Part shown: positions 1 to 7,743 of the stretch, piece by piece
How positions within the stretch are numbered: position 1 is the stretch's first letter
How the letters are laid out: every line of letters starts with the position of its first letter
NCBI GenBank assembly: GCA_016806145.1
Contig: CP063166.1
Coordinates: forward strand, 5,208,001 to 5,272,000
Length of the DNA stretch: 64,000 bases
Reading direction: 5' to 3'
Origin: Variovorax paradoxus
GTDB lineage: Bacteria; Pseudomonadota; Gammaproteobacteria; Burkholderiales; Burkholderiaceae_C
Notes under the pieces: generated by a model
Told to the model about the DNA's origin: nothing
Database searches by the model: none
Seen by the model: only the letters and a program-made list of their open reading frames with translations
Program-made: the position numbers and the translations under genes

Positions 1-1
1 C

Positions 2-355
2 CTGTTCGCGCAATGCCCGCAGTGCCGGCAATTGAGCTTTCCGGCCAACGCGCCGGGCTGCATGCATTGCGGCCACGCCATCGACGCCTCGGCGCAGGTG
101 GCGCGGCCCGGCGGCGGCACCCTGCTCGAATACGTGACCCTGCACGTGGCGATGGTGCCGGGCCTGAGCGCGCCCAGCATCGCGGGCGACATCCGCATCG
201 CCGAGCAGGTGGTGGAGGAAGGCGTGATCGGCGTGGCCGACGAAAGCCTGCTCGCGCCGGGCATGGCGCTGCGCGCGATCGCGGTGCCGCTGCCCTCGGG
301 CGAGCACTACGGCTGCCACTTCGTACCCGCGGGCGCCCAAGGAGCCACGGCATGA
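2..355 (+). CDS. Zn-ribbon / OB-fold acyl-CoA-associated protein (DUF35), 5' end missing
   Basis: The reading frame enters from the left edge, so the N-terminus is missing. The visible part opens with two Cys pairs, CPQC and CMHC, forming a rubredoxin-like zinc ribbon. A beta-rich segment of about 85 residues with an OB-fold look follows, ending near GEHYGCHF. This is the DUF35 (DUF35_N plus OB_aCoA_assoc) architecture. Such proteins usually sit beside a thiolase-like protein and are thought to act as its partner or acyl-CoA-binding subunit. The stop overlaps the next start (ATGA), which supports translational coupling with the thiolase-like gene. The family call rests on the paired Cys motifs and this neighbour. 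Confidence 0.8.
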   Translation: MFAQCPQCRQLSFPANAPGCMHCGHAIDASAQVARPGGGTLLEYVTLHVAMVPGLSAPSIAGDIRIAEQVVEEGVIGVADESLLAPGMALRAIAVPLPSGEHYGCHFVPAGAQGATA

Positions 356-1515
356 GCGGCGGCAACTGGCTGGCCGGCAACGGCGGCGTCTACGTGGTCG
401 GCATCGGCCTGCATCCCTACCAGTTCCCGAGCGACACGCCCTACACCCAACTGGGCCTGACGGCCGTGCGCGCCGCGCTGGCCGATGCCGGCCTGGCCTG
501 GAAGCAGGTGCAGGCCGCGTACGTGGGCACCACCTCGATCGGCATGGCCGCGGGCCGCGTGATGCTGCGCCACCTGGGCTCGACCGGTCTCGCCGTGACG
601 CAGGTCGAGAACGCCTCGGCCTCGGGCTCCTTCGCCTTCCGCCAGGCCTGCATGGAAGTGGCGCACGGCATCAGCGACGTGGTGCTCGCGATGGGCGTGG
701 ACAAGCACGGCGACGGCCGCCGCGCGGCCAACAAGGACGGGCTCGAACGCCTGAGCGACACCGCCACCATCCCGGCCGTGAAGTTCGCGCTGATGGCGCG
801 CAGCTACCTGCGCGAGCACGGCGGCGGCATGGAATCGATGGCGAAGGTGGCGGTCAAGAACCACGGCAACGCCGCGCTCAACCCCTATGCGCAGTTCCGC
901 AAGCCGCGCACGCTCGAGCAGGTGCTGGCCTCGCCCAGGGTGGCGGGCGACCTCACGGTGCAGCAGTGCTGCCCGCGCGGCGAAGGCGCCGCCGCGGTGC
1001 TGCTGGTGTCGGGCCAGGCGCTGGCGCGGCTCGGGCTGGATCCGGCGCGCTGCGTGCGCGTGCACGCATCGGCCGCCAGCAGCGAGCGCGACGAGACCCG
1101 CTACGGCGAGGGCCCGATCGATCTGGTGCGCGACAGCGCGCGCGCCGCGCTCGAGCAGGCCGGCATCGGCGCCACCGAGCTCGACCTGCTCGAGCTGCAC
1201 GACGCCTTCTCGGTCGAGGAGCTGCTCTACAGCGAGGCCGTGGGCGTGTGCCAGCCGGGCGAAGGCGCGGCCTACCTCGAGCGCGGCGACTCGCGCATCG
1301 GCGGGCGCTGCGCCATCAATGCCTCGGGCGGGCTGATCGGCATGGGCCATCCGCTCGGGCCCACGGGCATCGGCCAGGTCGCCGAGATCGTGCGCCAGAT
1401 CCGCGGCGAGGCCGAGGGCCGCCAGCACCCGGCCGCGCGCTGGGGCATGGCCCACATGATCGGCCTCGGGTCGGTGGCGATCGCGCACGTGCTCGGCGGC
1501 ACGGCGCGCTGCTGA
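352..1515 (+). CDS. Thiolase-like protein (SCP-x type), nucleophile Cys replaced by Ser
   Basis: 387 aa, a usual thiolase length. The ATG at 352 overlaps the previous stop, so I prefer it over the longer upstream frame. Late family motifs are intact: HDAFS in the C-terminal half, and NASGG followed by GMGHPLGPTG near the C-terminus. At the N-terminal active site, where relatives read ENACASGS, this protein reads ENASASGS. The position of the nucleophile is therefore Ser89 (TCG at 616-618). Canonical thiolysis by a Cys acyl-enzyme is thus doubtful. Together with the DUF35 partner upstream and the hydratase and SDR downstream it belongs to an acyl-CoA degradation operon. The substrate is unknown; a retro-aldol-type or non-catalytic role is possible. 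Confidence 0.85.
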   Translation: MSGGNWLAGNGGVYVVGIGLHPYQFPSDTPYTQLGLTAVRAALADAGLAWKQVQAAYVGTTSIGMAAGRVMLRHLGSTGLAVTQVENASASGSFAFRQACMEVAHGISDVVLAMGVDKHGDGRRAANKDGLERLSDTATIPAVKFALMARSYLREHGGGMESMAKVAVKNHGNAALNPYAQFRKPRTLEQVLASPRVAGDLTVQQCCPRGEGAAAVLLVSGQALARLGLDPARCVRVHASAASSERDETRYGEGPIDLVRDSARAALEQAGIGATELDLLELHDAFSVEELLYSEAVGVCQPGEGAAYLERGDSRIGGRCAINASGGLIGMGHPLGPTGIGQVAEIVRQIRGEAEGRQHPAARWGMAHMIGLGSVAIAHVLGGTARC

Positions 1516-1544
1516 AGAACAGACGACACAGGAAGAAGCTCCCC

Positions 1545-2351
1545 ATGAACCCGAACACCCCTGCCCTCGAAACCCTGCTGTACGAAGTGCGCGGCAACGT
1601 CGCCGTGGTCACGCTGAACCGGCCCGATCGCATGAACACGCTCGGCGGCTCGATGAAGCCCGACCTAGCGCGCGCCTTCTTCGAGTACGCGCGCGCCGAC
1701 GAGCGCGTGCGCGCCGTGCTCGTCACCGGCAGCGGCGAGCGCGCCTTCTGCGCCGGCGCCGACATCAAGGAGCGCGCCGGCAACGCCACCATTGGCACCG
1801 ACTACTTCGTGGCGCAGAAGGCCACGCACGACCTGTTCCGCAACATCGAGGAGTTCGAGAAGCCGGTGATCGCCGCCATCAACGGCGTGGCGCTCGGCGG
1901 CGGGCTCGAGATCGCGCTGTGCGCCGACATCCGCCTGGCCTCGCAGGCCGCGCGCTTCGGCCTGCCCGAGATCAAGCTCGGCGTGATCCCCGCGGCCGGC
2001 GGCACGCAGCGGCTGCCGCGGCTGATCGGCGAGGCGCGCGCCAAGGAGCTGATCCTCACGGCCGACCTGGTCGACGCCGACACCGCGCTGCGCTACGGCA
2101 TCGTGAGCCGCGTGCTGCCGCAAGCCGAGCTGATGCCCGCCGCGCTCGCACTGGCCCAGCGCATCGCCGAGCATCCGCCGCTGGCGGTGCGCTTCGCCAA
2201 GCGCGCCATCAACCGCGGCATGCAGACCGACCTCGACTCGGGCCTCGAGTACGAGCGCTACGCGGCCGCCATGATCATCGACAGCGAGGACCGCAAGGAA
2301 GGCATGCGCGCCTTCGTCGAGAAGCGCAAGCCGGTGTTCACCGGGCACTGA
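1545..2351 (+). CDS. Enoyl-CoA hydratase/isomerase family protein
   Basis: 268 aa crotonase-fold protein, the usual length. The oxyanion-hole segment AFCAGADIKE lies at about 68-77. The GGGLEIALCAD helix at 118-128 carries the first catalytic glutamate (E122), and PEIKLGVIPAAGG carries the second (E142). Having both glutamates fits hydration of a 2-enoyl-CoA rather than a hydrolase or dehalogenase variant. The C-terminal helix region closes with EDRKEGMRAFVEKRKP, typical of the family. It starts 29 bp after the thiolase-like gene with GGAAG upstream, so it is the third gene of the acyl-CoA operon. The exact acyl chain cannot be told from sequence. Confidence 0.92.
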   Translation: MNPNTPALETLLYEVRGNVAVVTLNRPDRMNTLGGSMKPDLARAFFEYARADERVRAVLVTGSGERAFCAGADIKERAGNATIGTDYFVAQKATHDLFRNIEEFEKPVIAAINGVALGGGLEIALCADIRLASQAARFGLPEIKLGVIPAAGGTQRLPRLIGEARAKELILTADLVDADTALRYGIVSRVLPQAELMPAALALAQRIAEHPPLAVRFAKRAINRGMQTDLDSGLEYERYAAAMIIDSEDRKEGMRAFVEKRKPVFTGH

Positions 2352-2396
2352 GCCCCTCCCCCATTCCCCATCCACACAAGCCAAGGAACACATCCC

Positions 2397-3212
2397 ATGA
2401 AACTCGGATTGGAAGGCCAGGTCGCGCTGGTCACCGGCGGCGGCCAGGGCGTCGGCCGCCAGATCTGCATCGAGCTCGCGGCCGAGGGCGCGCGCGTCAT
2501 CGTCAACGACCTGTTCGCCGAGCGCGCCGAAGCGGTGGCGGCCGAGATCGCGGCCGCCGGCGGCCAGGCCATCGCGGCGCCGGCCGACATCACGCGCGCC
2601 GACCAGGTCGAGGCCATGGTCGCCAAGGGCACCGCGCACTTCGACGCGCCGGTCAGCGTGCTGGTCAACAACGCCGGCATCATTCCCGAGCGGCGCGAGA
2701 AGGGCGGGCGCACGCCGCCCTTCCTCGACATGCCCATCGAGGACTGGGCCAAGATCGTCAACCTCAACGTCTACGGCACCATGCACTGTTGCCGCACCGT
2801 GCTGCCGGGCATGGTGGCGCGCAAGGGCGGGCGCATCGTCAACATCATCTCGGAGGCCGGGCGCATCGGCGAGGCCAACATGGCGGTGTACTCGGGCGCC
2901 AAGGCCGCGATCGCCGGCTTCGGCAAGGCGCTGGCGCGCGAGCACGGCCGGCACGCGATCACCGTCAACTCGATCGCGCTGGGCGCGGTCTCGCACGCCG
3001 GCATCAAGGACGGCCCGCTGCGCGTGGACGCCACGGTCGAGAACGACGAGCGGCTGCCGAAGATGCTCAACGTGTATCCGATCGCCAAGGGCGTGGGCCG
3101 GCTCTCGCGGCCCGAGGACGTCTCGGGCGTGGTGGCCTTCCTGGCCTCGGACCGGGCGCTGTTCGTCACCGGCCAGACGCTGGGCGCCTCGGGCGGATTC
3201 GCGATGCTCTGA
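2397..3212 (+). CDS. SDR family oxidoreductase
   Basis: 271 aa classical short-chain dehydrogenase. The cofactor-binding glycine motif TGGGQGVG is at 13-20, an acidic residue (D38) at the end of beta-2 favours NAD(H), and NNAG is at 91-94. The catalytic residues are Ser152, Tyr165 and Lys169 (YSGAK). An insertion after NNAG (about 95-110, rich in Arg, Glu and Lys) is longer than in minimal SDRs and may shape the substrate pocket. It lies 45 bp after the hydratase gene, so it probably oxidises the 3-hydroxyacyl-CoA or a ring alcohol made by the operon. No terminator is evident before the next gene. Confidence 0.9.
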   Translation: MKLGLEGQVALVTGGGQGVGRQICIELAAEGARVIVNDLFAERAEAVAAEIAAAGGQAIAAPADITRADQVEAMVAKGTAHFDAPVSVLVNNAGIIPERREKGGRTPPFLDMPIEDWAKIVNLNVYGTMHCCRTVLPGMVARKGGRIVNIISEAGRIGEANMAVYSGAKAAIAGFGKALAREHGRHAITVNSIALGAVSHAGIKDGPLRVDATVENDERLPKMLNVYPIAKGVGRLSRPEDVSGVVAFLASDRALFVTGQTLGASGGFAML

Positions 3213-3290
3213 GCGCGCGTTCCTGAAGATCGGGCGGCGCCCAGGGTTCTCCCGCAGACCCCGGGCGGCACGGCCTTCGCGCGGCAATGC

Positions 3291-3296
3291 AGAATC
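3291..3296 (+). promoter_or_regulatory. -10-like hexamer CAGAAT just before a start codon
   Basis: CAGAAT ends 7 nt before the ATG at 3304, and no Shine-Dalgarno sequence lies between. If used, the transcript would begin at or very near the start codon. No convincing -35 is visible. Confidence 0.35.
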
Positions 3297-3303
3297 CGGT
3301 CCC

Positions 3304-4488
3304 ATGGCTGCGCTGCCCTCCGTCCTCGATCCCCGCTCCGTCATCATGCTGGCGGGGCTGATGGGCGTCGTGATGTCGGTGGTCGTGTTCTTCATGCGCC
3401 GCAGCTATCCGGCCACCATCCAGGGCCTGCGCGAGTGGGCCTGGGCGCCGCTGGTGGCCTTCGTCAGCACCCTGCTGTTCGCCGCGCGCGACGTGCTGCC
3501 GGACTTCATCACGATCGTGGTCGCGAACGTGGTGCTGTTCGAGGCCTGCCTCCTCTACTACGCCGGCAGCCAGCGCTTCCTGTACGGACGCAGCGACACC
3601 GCCGGCTGGCACGGCCTGACCGTGGTGATGGCCTGCGCGCTGTTCTGGTTCAGCGAATTCAGGCCCGACTACGAGGTCCGGCTGGTGATCGTCACGGCGG
3701 TGGTGGCCGCCCTGTTCCTGAGCCACGCCCTGCTCTACATCCGTCATCGCGGCAGCGTGGTCTTCGGCATGCGGCTGATGATCGGCCTGCTGCTGCTGCA
3801 GTCGCTGGTGGCCTTCGCGCGGCTGGTGTCGGCGCTGCTGGGCATGGCCGGCGTCGGCCTGCTCGACGCCACCGTGCTGCAGTCGATCTACATCTCGATG
3901 TATTCCTTCACCGTGCTGCTGCTGTCGATCGCCGCCATCCTGATGGCGACCGACCGCATGCACTCCGAGTTCCAGTTCCTCGCCACCCATGACCCGCTGA
4001 CCGGCGTGCTCAACCGGCGCGCGCTGCTCGACGCCTGCCAGGCCCAGTTGGCCGCGGCCGGGCGCGACGGCGGCTCGAGGACGCGGCGCATGGCGCTGCT
4101 GATGATCGACGTCGACCACTTCAAGTCGATCAACGACCGCTTCGGCCACCAGACCGGCGACGCCGTGCTGCGCGAGGCCGTCGGCCGCATGCAGCGCGCC
4201 ATCGGCGACAACGGCCTGCTCGGACGCTACGGCGGCGAGGAGTTCGTCGTGATGCTGCCCGAGGCCTCGCCCGCCGAGGCCACCGAACTGGCCGCGCGGG
4301 TCAAGGCCAGCGCCGGCGAGGCCTTCCCCGCCGACTCGCCGCTGGCCGCCGTGGGCGCCTTCACCGTGAGCATCGGCGTGGCGCCGCAGCAGCCGGGCGC
4401 CGACATCGACGACATGCTCGGCCAGGCCGACGAGGCGCTGTACCGCGCCAAGTCGCTGGGGCGCGACCGCGTGGTGCTGGCCGGCTGA
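3304..4488 (+). CDS. Membrane diguanylate cyclase (GGDEF)
   Basis: 394 aa. The N-terminal half (about 10-215) is hydrophobic with some six membrane helices and no recognised ligand domain. The C-terminal GGDEF domain (about 225-394) opens with THDPLTGVLNRR and has the active-site motif GGEEF at 310-314, so it should make c-di-GMP from GTP. The RxxD inhibitory site expected five residues before the motif is absent, so product feedback is unlikely. It follows the acyl-CoA operon by 91 bp but probably has its own promoter. The signal it senses is unknown. Confidence 0.9.
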   Translation: MAALPSVLDPRSVIMLAGLMGVVMSVVVFFMRRSYPATIQGLREWAWAPLVAFVSTLLFAARDVLPDFITIVVANVVLFEACLLYYAGSQRFLYGRSDTAGWHGLTVVMACALFWFSEFRPDYEVRLVIVTAVVAALFLSHALLYIRHRGSVVFGMRLMIGLLLLQSLVAFARLVSALLGMAGVGLLDATVLQSIYISMYSFTVLLLSIAAILMATDRMHSEFQFLATHDPLTGVLNRRALLDACQAQLAAAGRDGGSRTRRMALLMIDVDHFKSINDRFGHQTGDAVLREAVGRMQRAIGDNGLLGRYGGEEFVVMLPEASPAEATELAARVKASAGEAFPADSPLAAVGAFTVSIGVAPQQPGADIDDMLGQADEALYRAKSLGRDRVVLAG

Positions 4489-4508
4489 GCGCGGCCGCAT
4501 CGGCTGCG

Positions 4509-4536
4509 CCCTCCTTCCGACGCCCTCCTTCCGACG
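4509..4536 (+). repeat. Perfect 14-bp tandem duplication
   Basis: CCCTCCTTCCGACG occurs twice head to tail in the gap after the diguanylate cyclase gene. It looks like a slippage product. No function is inferred. Confidence 0.8.
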
Positions 4537-4592
4537 TCATCAGCCGCCGGCTTCCTACGCCCGGCCGATGCGCGCCTGGGCATCGTGTCGCC

Positions 4593-4901
4593 ATGTCCCG
4601 GCCCCCGCTTCGCCGTCTGGCGGTGTTCGTCGAGGCGCCCGATGACGGCCGCTTCGAATGGGTGCTGGGCGAGCTCGACGAAGACGACCGCATGCAAACG
4701 ATCGCCCGCGCGCGCCGCGGCGTCGACAGCTACCAGCGCGCGATGGCGGCCGGCCTGTTGAGGCTGCAGCAAGAGGTCGAGGACCTCGACGCGGGGCCGA
4801 GGGACGAGAACCGGGCCGACGACGAAGACGACGACAGCGCCGAGACCTCGCCCCGGCCGGCGCCCCGCGGCACGGCCTTCGGATTCGGCCGGCCCTCCTG
4901 A
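4593..4901 (+). CDS. Small protein of unknown function with acidic tail, next to ku
   Basis: 102 aa, not recognised. The N-terminal two thirds (about 1-65) is a compact alpha/beta-looking stretch including RLAVFVEAPDDGRFEWVLGE. A strongly acidic run (DDEDDDSAE) and a Pro/Arg-rich end follow. It lies 34 bp upstream of ku on the same strand, so the two could be co-transcribed. An acidic tail near a very basic DNA-binding protein is suggestive but proves nothing. Codon use matches the neighbours, so I take it as a real gene. Confidence 0.6.
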   Translation: MSRPPLRRLAVFVEAPDDGRFEWVLGELDEDDRMQTIARARRGVDSYQRAMAAGLLRLQQEVEDLDAGPRDENRADDEDDDSAETSPRPAPRGTAFGFGRPS

Positions 4902-4935
4902 GCCTTCACTCCACACCACCACGAGGACCCCCACC

Positions 4936-5862
4936 ATGGCCACCGGCACCCGAACCATCTGGAAAGGCGCGATCACCTTCGGCCTGGTCCACATCCCCGT
5001 CGGCCTGCACACCGCGAGCACCGAGCAGGGCGTGGACTTCGACTGGCTCGACAAGCGCAGCATGGACCCGGTGGGCTACAAGCGCATCAACAAGCGCACC
5101 GGCCGCGAGATCGACCGCGACAACATCGTCAAGGGCATCGAGTACGAGGACGGCAAGTACGTGATCGTCTCGCCGGCCGAGATCGAGGCCGCCTTTCCGC
5201 GCACCACGCAGACCATCGAGATCGAGCGTTTCATCGACGCCAACGACATTCCCTTCGTCTACCTCGAACGGCCCTACTACGTGGCGCCGATCAACAAGGG
5301 CCAGAAGGTCTACGCGCTGCTGCGCGAGGTGCTCGTGAAGACCGGCAAGGTCGGGCTCGCGAAGGTGGTGATCTCGACCAAGCAGCACCTGGCCGTGCTC
5401 GTGCCCTCGGGCAAGGCGCTGGTGCTGAACCTGATGCGCTGGGGCGACGAGGTGAAGTCGCTCGAGGGTCTGGAGCTGCCGCCCGAGGGCGTGAAGAGCG
5501 CGAAGATCACGCCGGCCGAGATGAAGATGGCCGAGCAGCTGGTCAAGGACATGTCGGGCGCCTGGGACCCCGAGGACTTCCAGGACGAGTTCAAGCACGC
5601 GGTGATGAAGATCGTGCAGAAGAAGGTCAAGGCCGGCGACACCGAGACCGTGATCGAGCCCGAGGAGGAAGCACCGCGCGAGGGTGCGAAGGTGATCGAC
5701 CTGACCGAGCTGCTGACGCGCAGCCTCAAGGGCGCGAAGGCGGGGGCCGCCGCGAAGAAGGGCTCGCGCGCGGCGCCCAAGGCGGGGAAGACCGCGGCGA
5801 AGAAGACCACGCGCGCCAAGGCCGCGCCGACGAGAAAGTCGGACGAGCGCAAGGCGGCCTGA
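4936..5862 (+). CDS. ku: Non-homologous end joining protein Ku
   Basis: 308 aa. The Ku core covers about 1-255, opening with TRTIWKGAITFGLVHIPVGL, the hallmark start of bacterial Ku. Ku homodimers thread onto DNA double-strand ends and recruit the ligase LigD. After the core there is a Lys/Ala/Arg-rich tail of about 45 residues (KKGSRAAPK, KKTTRAK), like the basic extensions that add DNA affinity in some rhizobial and mycobacterial Ku proteins. The start has GAGGA upstream at 4922-4926. No ligD lies in the window, so the ligase partner must be elsewhere. The small acidic-tailed gene upstream may share its transcript. Confidence 0.96.
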   Translation: MATGTRTIWKGAITFGLVHIPVGLHTASTEQGVDFDWLDKRSMDPVGYKRINKRTGREIDRDNIVKGIEYEDGKYVIVSPAEIEAAFPRTTQTIEIERFIDANDIPFVYLERPYYVAPINKGQKVYALLREVLVKTGKVGLAKVVISTKQHLAVLVPSGKALVLNLMRWGDEVKSLEGLELPPEGVKSAKITPAEMKMAEQLVKDMSGAWDPEDFQDEFKHAVMKIVQKKVKAGDTETVIEPEEEAPREGAKVIDLTELLTRSLKGAKAGAAAKKGSRAAPKAGKTAAKKTTRAKAAPTRKSDERKAA

Positions 5863-5910
5863 GGGCCGCGAGGGGGGGACAATCGGGCCCTCGTCCGAAA
5901 AGACCCCTCC

Positions 5911-6558
5911 ATGCCGCCCACCCCCTACCTGTTCCTTTCCCTCTCGACCTCGCCAGCCTCGGACCGGCCGGACACGCACGCGCGCTGCCTCAATGCCGCG
6001 GGCCGCTGGGCGGTGCACGGCACGGCGGACGCGCCGCTGCTGGCCTGGCACGCGGACCAGGCCGACGAAGCGCGCGCCGCCGCCGAGCGCGCGGCCCAGG
6101 CCCAGGGCCGGCGGGTCGAGGTGCTGTCGCGCGGCGACGCCGCCTGGGAGGAAGGGCGCGAGATCCGCCTGTTCAGCGAAGCCGCGGCATCGGCGCTGCT
6201 CGGTGCGGCGGCCCCGAGCGCAGCCAGGGCCCGCCGCCTGCGCGTGGAGACCGACAAGCTCGAGGCCTTCTGCCTGGTGGTGCGCCAAGCCTCGGCCGCG
6301 ACCGACCATGAGGCGTTCATGCGCGTCAGCCGCGCCGCGGGCAAGGCGCTGCAGGTGCGCTTCGGCGGCGGATCGGTCTCGTCGGCCTCCACCTGGCTGG
6401 CCGGCCCCAAGGGCCAGGAGGCGCTGCAACACGTGCTGGCCGGCGAAGCCGAACTGGCCGGGCGGCTCACGCTGCGCGGGATCGCCGAGACCGTCGCGCT
6501 GGCGCAGCAGACCGAACGCCTGCGCCTGGAAGCCGAGCACCCGGGCACGCTGCACTGA
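5911..6558 (+). CDS. Protein of unknown function
   Basis: 215 aa, not recognised. It has no signal peptide, membrane helix or obvious motif. It is rich in Ala, Glu and Arg, with likely helices around 70-95 and 120-145, and GPKGQEALQHVLAGEAEL near 170. It follows ku by 48 bp. A -10-like GACAAT at 5878-5883 may give it its own promoter. It converges on the small gene on the opposite strand, with only 12 bp between stops. Reading-frame codon bias supports a real gene. Confidence 0.6.
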   Translation: MPPTPYLFLSLSTSPASDRPDTHARCLNAAGRWAVHGTADAPLLAWHADQADEARAAAERAAQAQGRRVEVLSRGDAAWEEGREIRLFSEAAASALLGAAAPSAARARRLRVETDKLEAFCLVVRQASAATDHEAFMRVSRAAGKALQVRFGGGSVSSASTWLAGPKGQEALQHVLAGEAELAGRLTLRGIAETVALAQQTERLRLEAEHPGTLH

Positions 6559-6570
6559 ACCTCGCGCCGC

Positions 6571-6969
6571 TCAGCGCGCCGGCTCCGACGCCGAAGACAG
6601 CCGCCGTATCTGCGCCTTCGCGATCGCCCGCCGCGCGAGCGAGCGCGAATTGCCGATGAACCATTCGTAGGTCGCGATCGCCGCCTGGGTCTCGCCGCGT
6701 TCCTCGAGCTCGATGGCTTCCGCCATGCAGCGCGCGAACAGCAGGATGGCATCGCGCTCGCGCGGCGGCGCGGCCAGCGTCCGGAGCCGGAGCTCGGGCT
6801 GCAGGAGCTGGATCTGCCGCTGCACCTCCATCGCCTCGATCAGCGCGCGGCCTATTCTTTCGATGTTGTCGGACAGGGGTTGGAGCCGGGTCTTGTGGAC
6901 GTCGTCCGCCGCCTGGTCCAGCAGGTGCGAAGCCACTCGCAGCAATTGATGAAGGCGCTTGAGCGTCAT
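6571..6969 (-). CDS. Small helical protein of unknown function
   Basis: 132 aa from the ATG at 6969; the longer upstream frame begins with an unlikely MRRGRKNY stretch. The protein looks all-helical: MTLKRLHQLLRVASHLL at the start, a central heptad-like stretch (about 25-60), and a TPR/SEL-like pattern ERGETQAAIATYEWFIG near 97-113. No signal or membrane segment. It is divergent from the NarL-type regulator gene, so the 131-bp gap may hold a shared control region. Function unknown. Confidence 0.6.
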   Translation of the reverse strand: MTLKRLHQLLRVASHLLDQAADDVHKTRLQPLSDNIERIGRALIEAMEVQRQIQLLQPELRLRTLAAPPRERDAILLFARCMAEAIELEERGETQAAIATYEWFIGNSRSLARRAIAKAQIRRLSSASEPAR

Positions 6970-7100
6970 CGGACGACGATAGTTTTTCCGCCCCCGCCGC
7001 ACATCCCCTCATGCGAGGGGCCAACGCACCGCCAGCCCCTCGATGGTGTAAAAACGCGGCCGCGCGGCCAGCACCGGCCCTGCGCAGGGAGAGGCACAAG

Positions 7101-7727
7101 ATGAAGATTCTTGTCGTGGACGACCACGCGCTGTTCCGTGCGGGACTGCGCCTGCTGCTCGCCGGCATGGAGAGCCGCGCGGCCGTCTACGAGGCCGCCA
7201 CCCTCGGCGAGGCGACCGCGCTCGCCGCCGAACATCCCGACCTCTCCGTCTGCCTGCTCGACCTCACGCTCGCGCGCGAACGCGGCCTCGATGCGCTCAC
7301 GGCCTTCAAGGCGGCCGCGCCCGATGTCGCCGTGGTGATCGTCTCGGCCACCAGCGACCTCGCGACCGTGCATGCCTGCATCGATGCCGGCGCCATGAGC
7401 TTCGTGCCCAAGAGCATGCCGCCCGCGACCCTGACGCAGGCGCTGCAACGGGTGCTGGCGGGCCAGATCCATCTTCCCGATGAAGTGCTGAGCACCGTCG
7501 CGGTGGCCCCCCGGCGCCCGGCGCTGAGCCCGCGCGAGCTCGACGTGCTGCGCGGCCTGGCCCGGGCCCTGCCGACCAAGTCGATCGCGCGCGAGCTGCG
7601 GCTGTCCGAGTACACGGTCAAGGAATACATACGCGGGCTGTTCGAGGCGCTCGACGTCCACAACCGGACCGAGGCCGTGATCACCGCGGGGCGGCTCGGC
7701 CTGCTGGACCTGCCGCGTCCGTCCTGA
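7101..7727 (+). CDS. NarL/FixJ-type response regulator
   Basis: 208 aa from the ATG at 7101, where MKILVVDDHALFRAGL begins the receiver domain directly, with AGGGAGAGG upstream. The receiver (1-120) has the acidic pair D7/D8, phospho-acceptor D54 (LLDL) and the conserved Lys of FVPKS. The C-terminal LuxR-type HTH (about 143-205) includes SPRELDVLRGLARALPTKSI and SEYTVKEYIRGL. It lies 16 bp before the hybrid kinase gene, its likely partner. The operon matches kinase/NarL pairs common in Burkholderiales; the output genes are unknown. Confidence 0.93.
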   Translation: MKILVVDDHALFRAGLRLLLAGMESRAAVYEAATLGEATALAAEHPDLSVCLLDLTLARERGLDALTAFKAAAPDVAVVIVSATSDLATVHACIDAGAMSFVPKSMPPATLTQALQRVLAGQIHLPDEVLSTVAVAPRRPALSPRELDVLRGLARALPTKSIARELRLSEYTVKEYIRGLFEALDVHNRTEAVITAGRLGLLDLPRPS

Positions 7728-7743
7728 GCCGCCGCGGGGTCCC

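Noticed and set aside
13..351. N-terminal extension of the thiolase-like gene
   Set aside because: Reads out of frame through the DUF35 gene and gives an Arg/Gly-rich non-protein. ATG 352 overlaps the DUF35 stop and starts the conserved sequence.
1665..3395. Minus-strand open frame over the hydratase and SDR genes
   Set aside because: Antisense shadow with no motif; both plus-strand genes are well supported.
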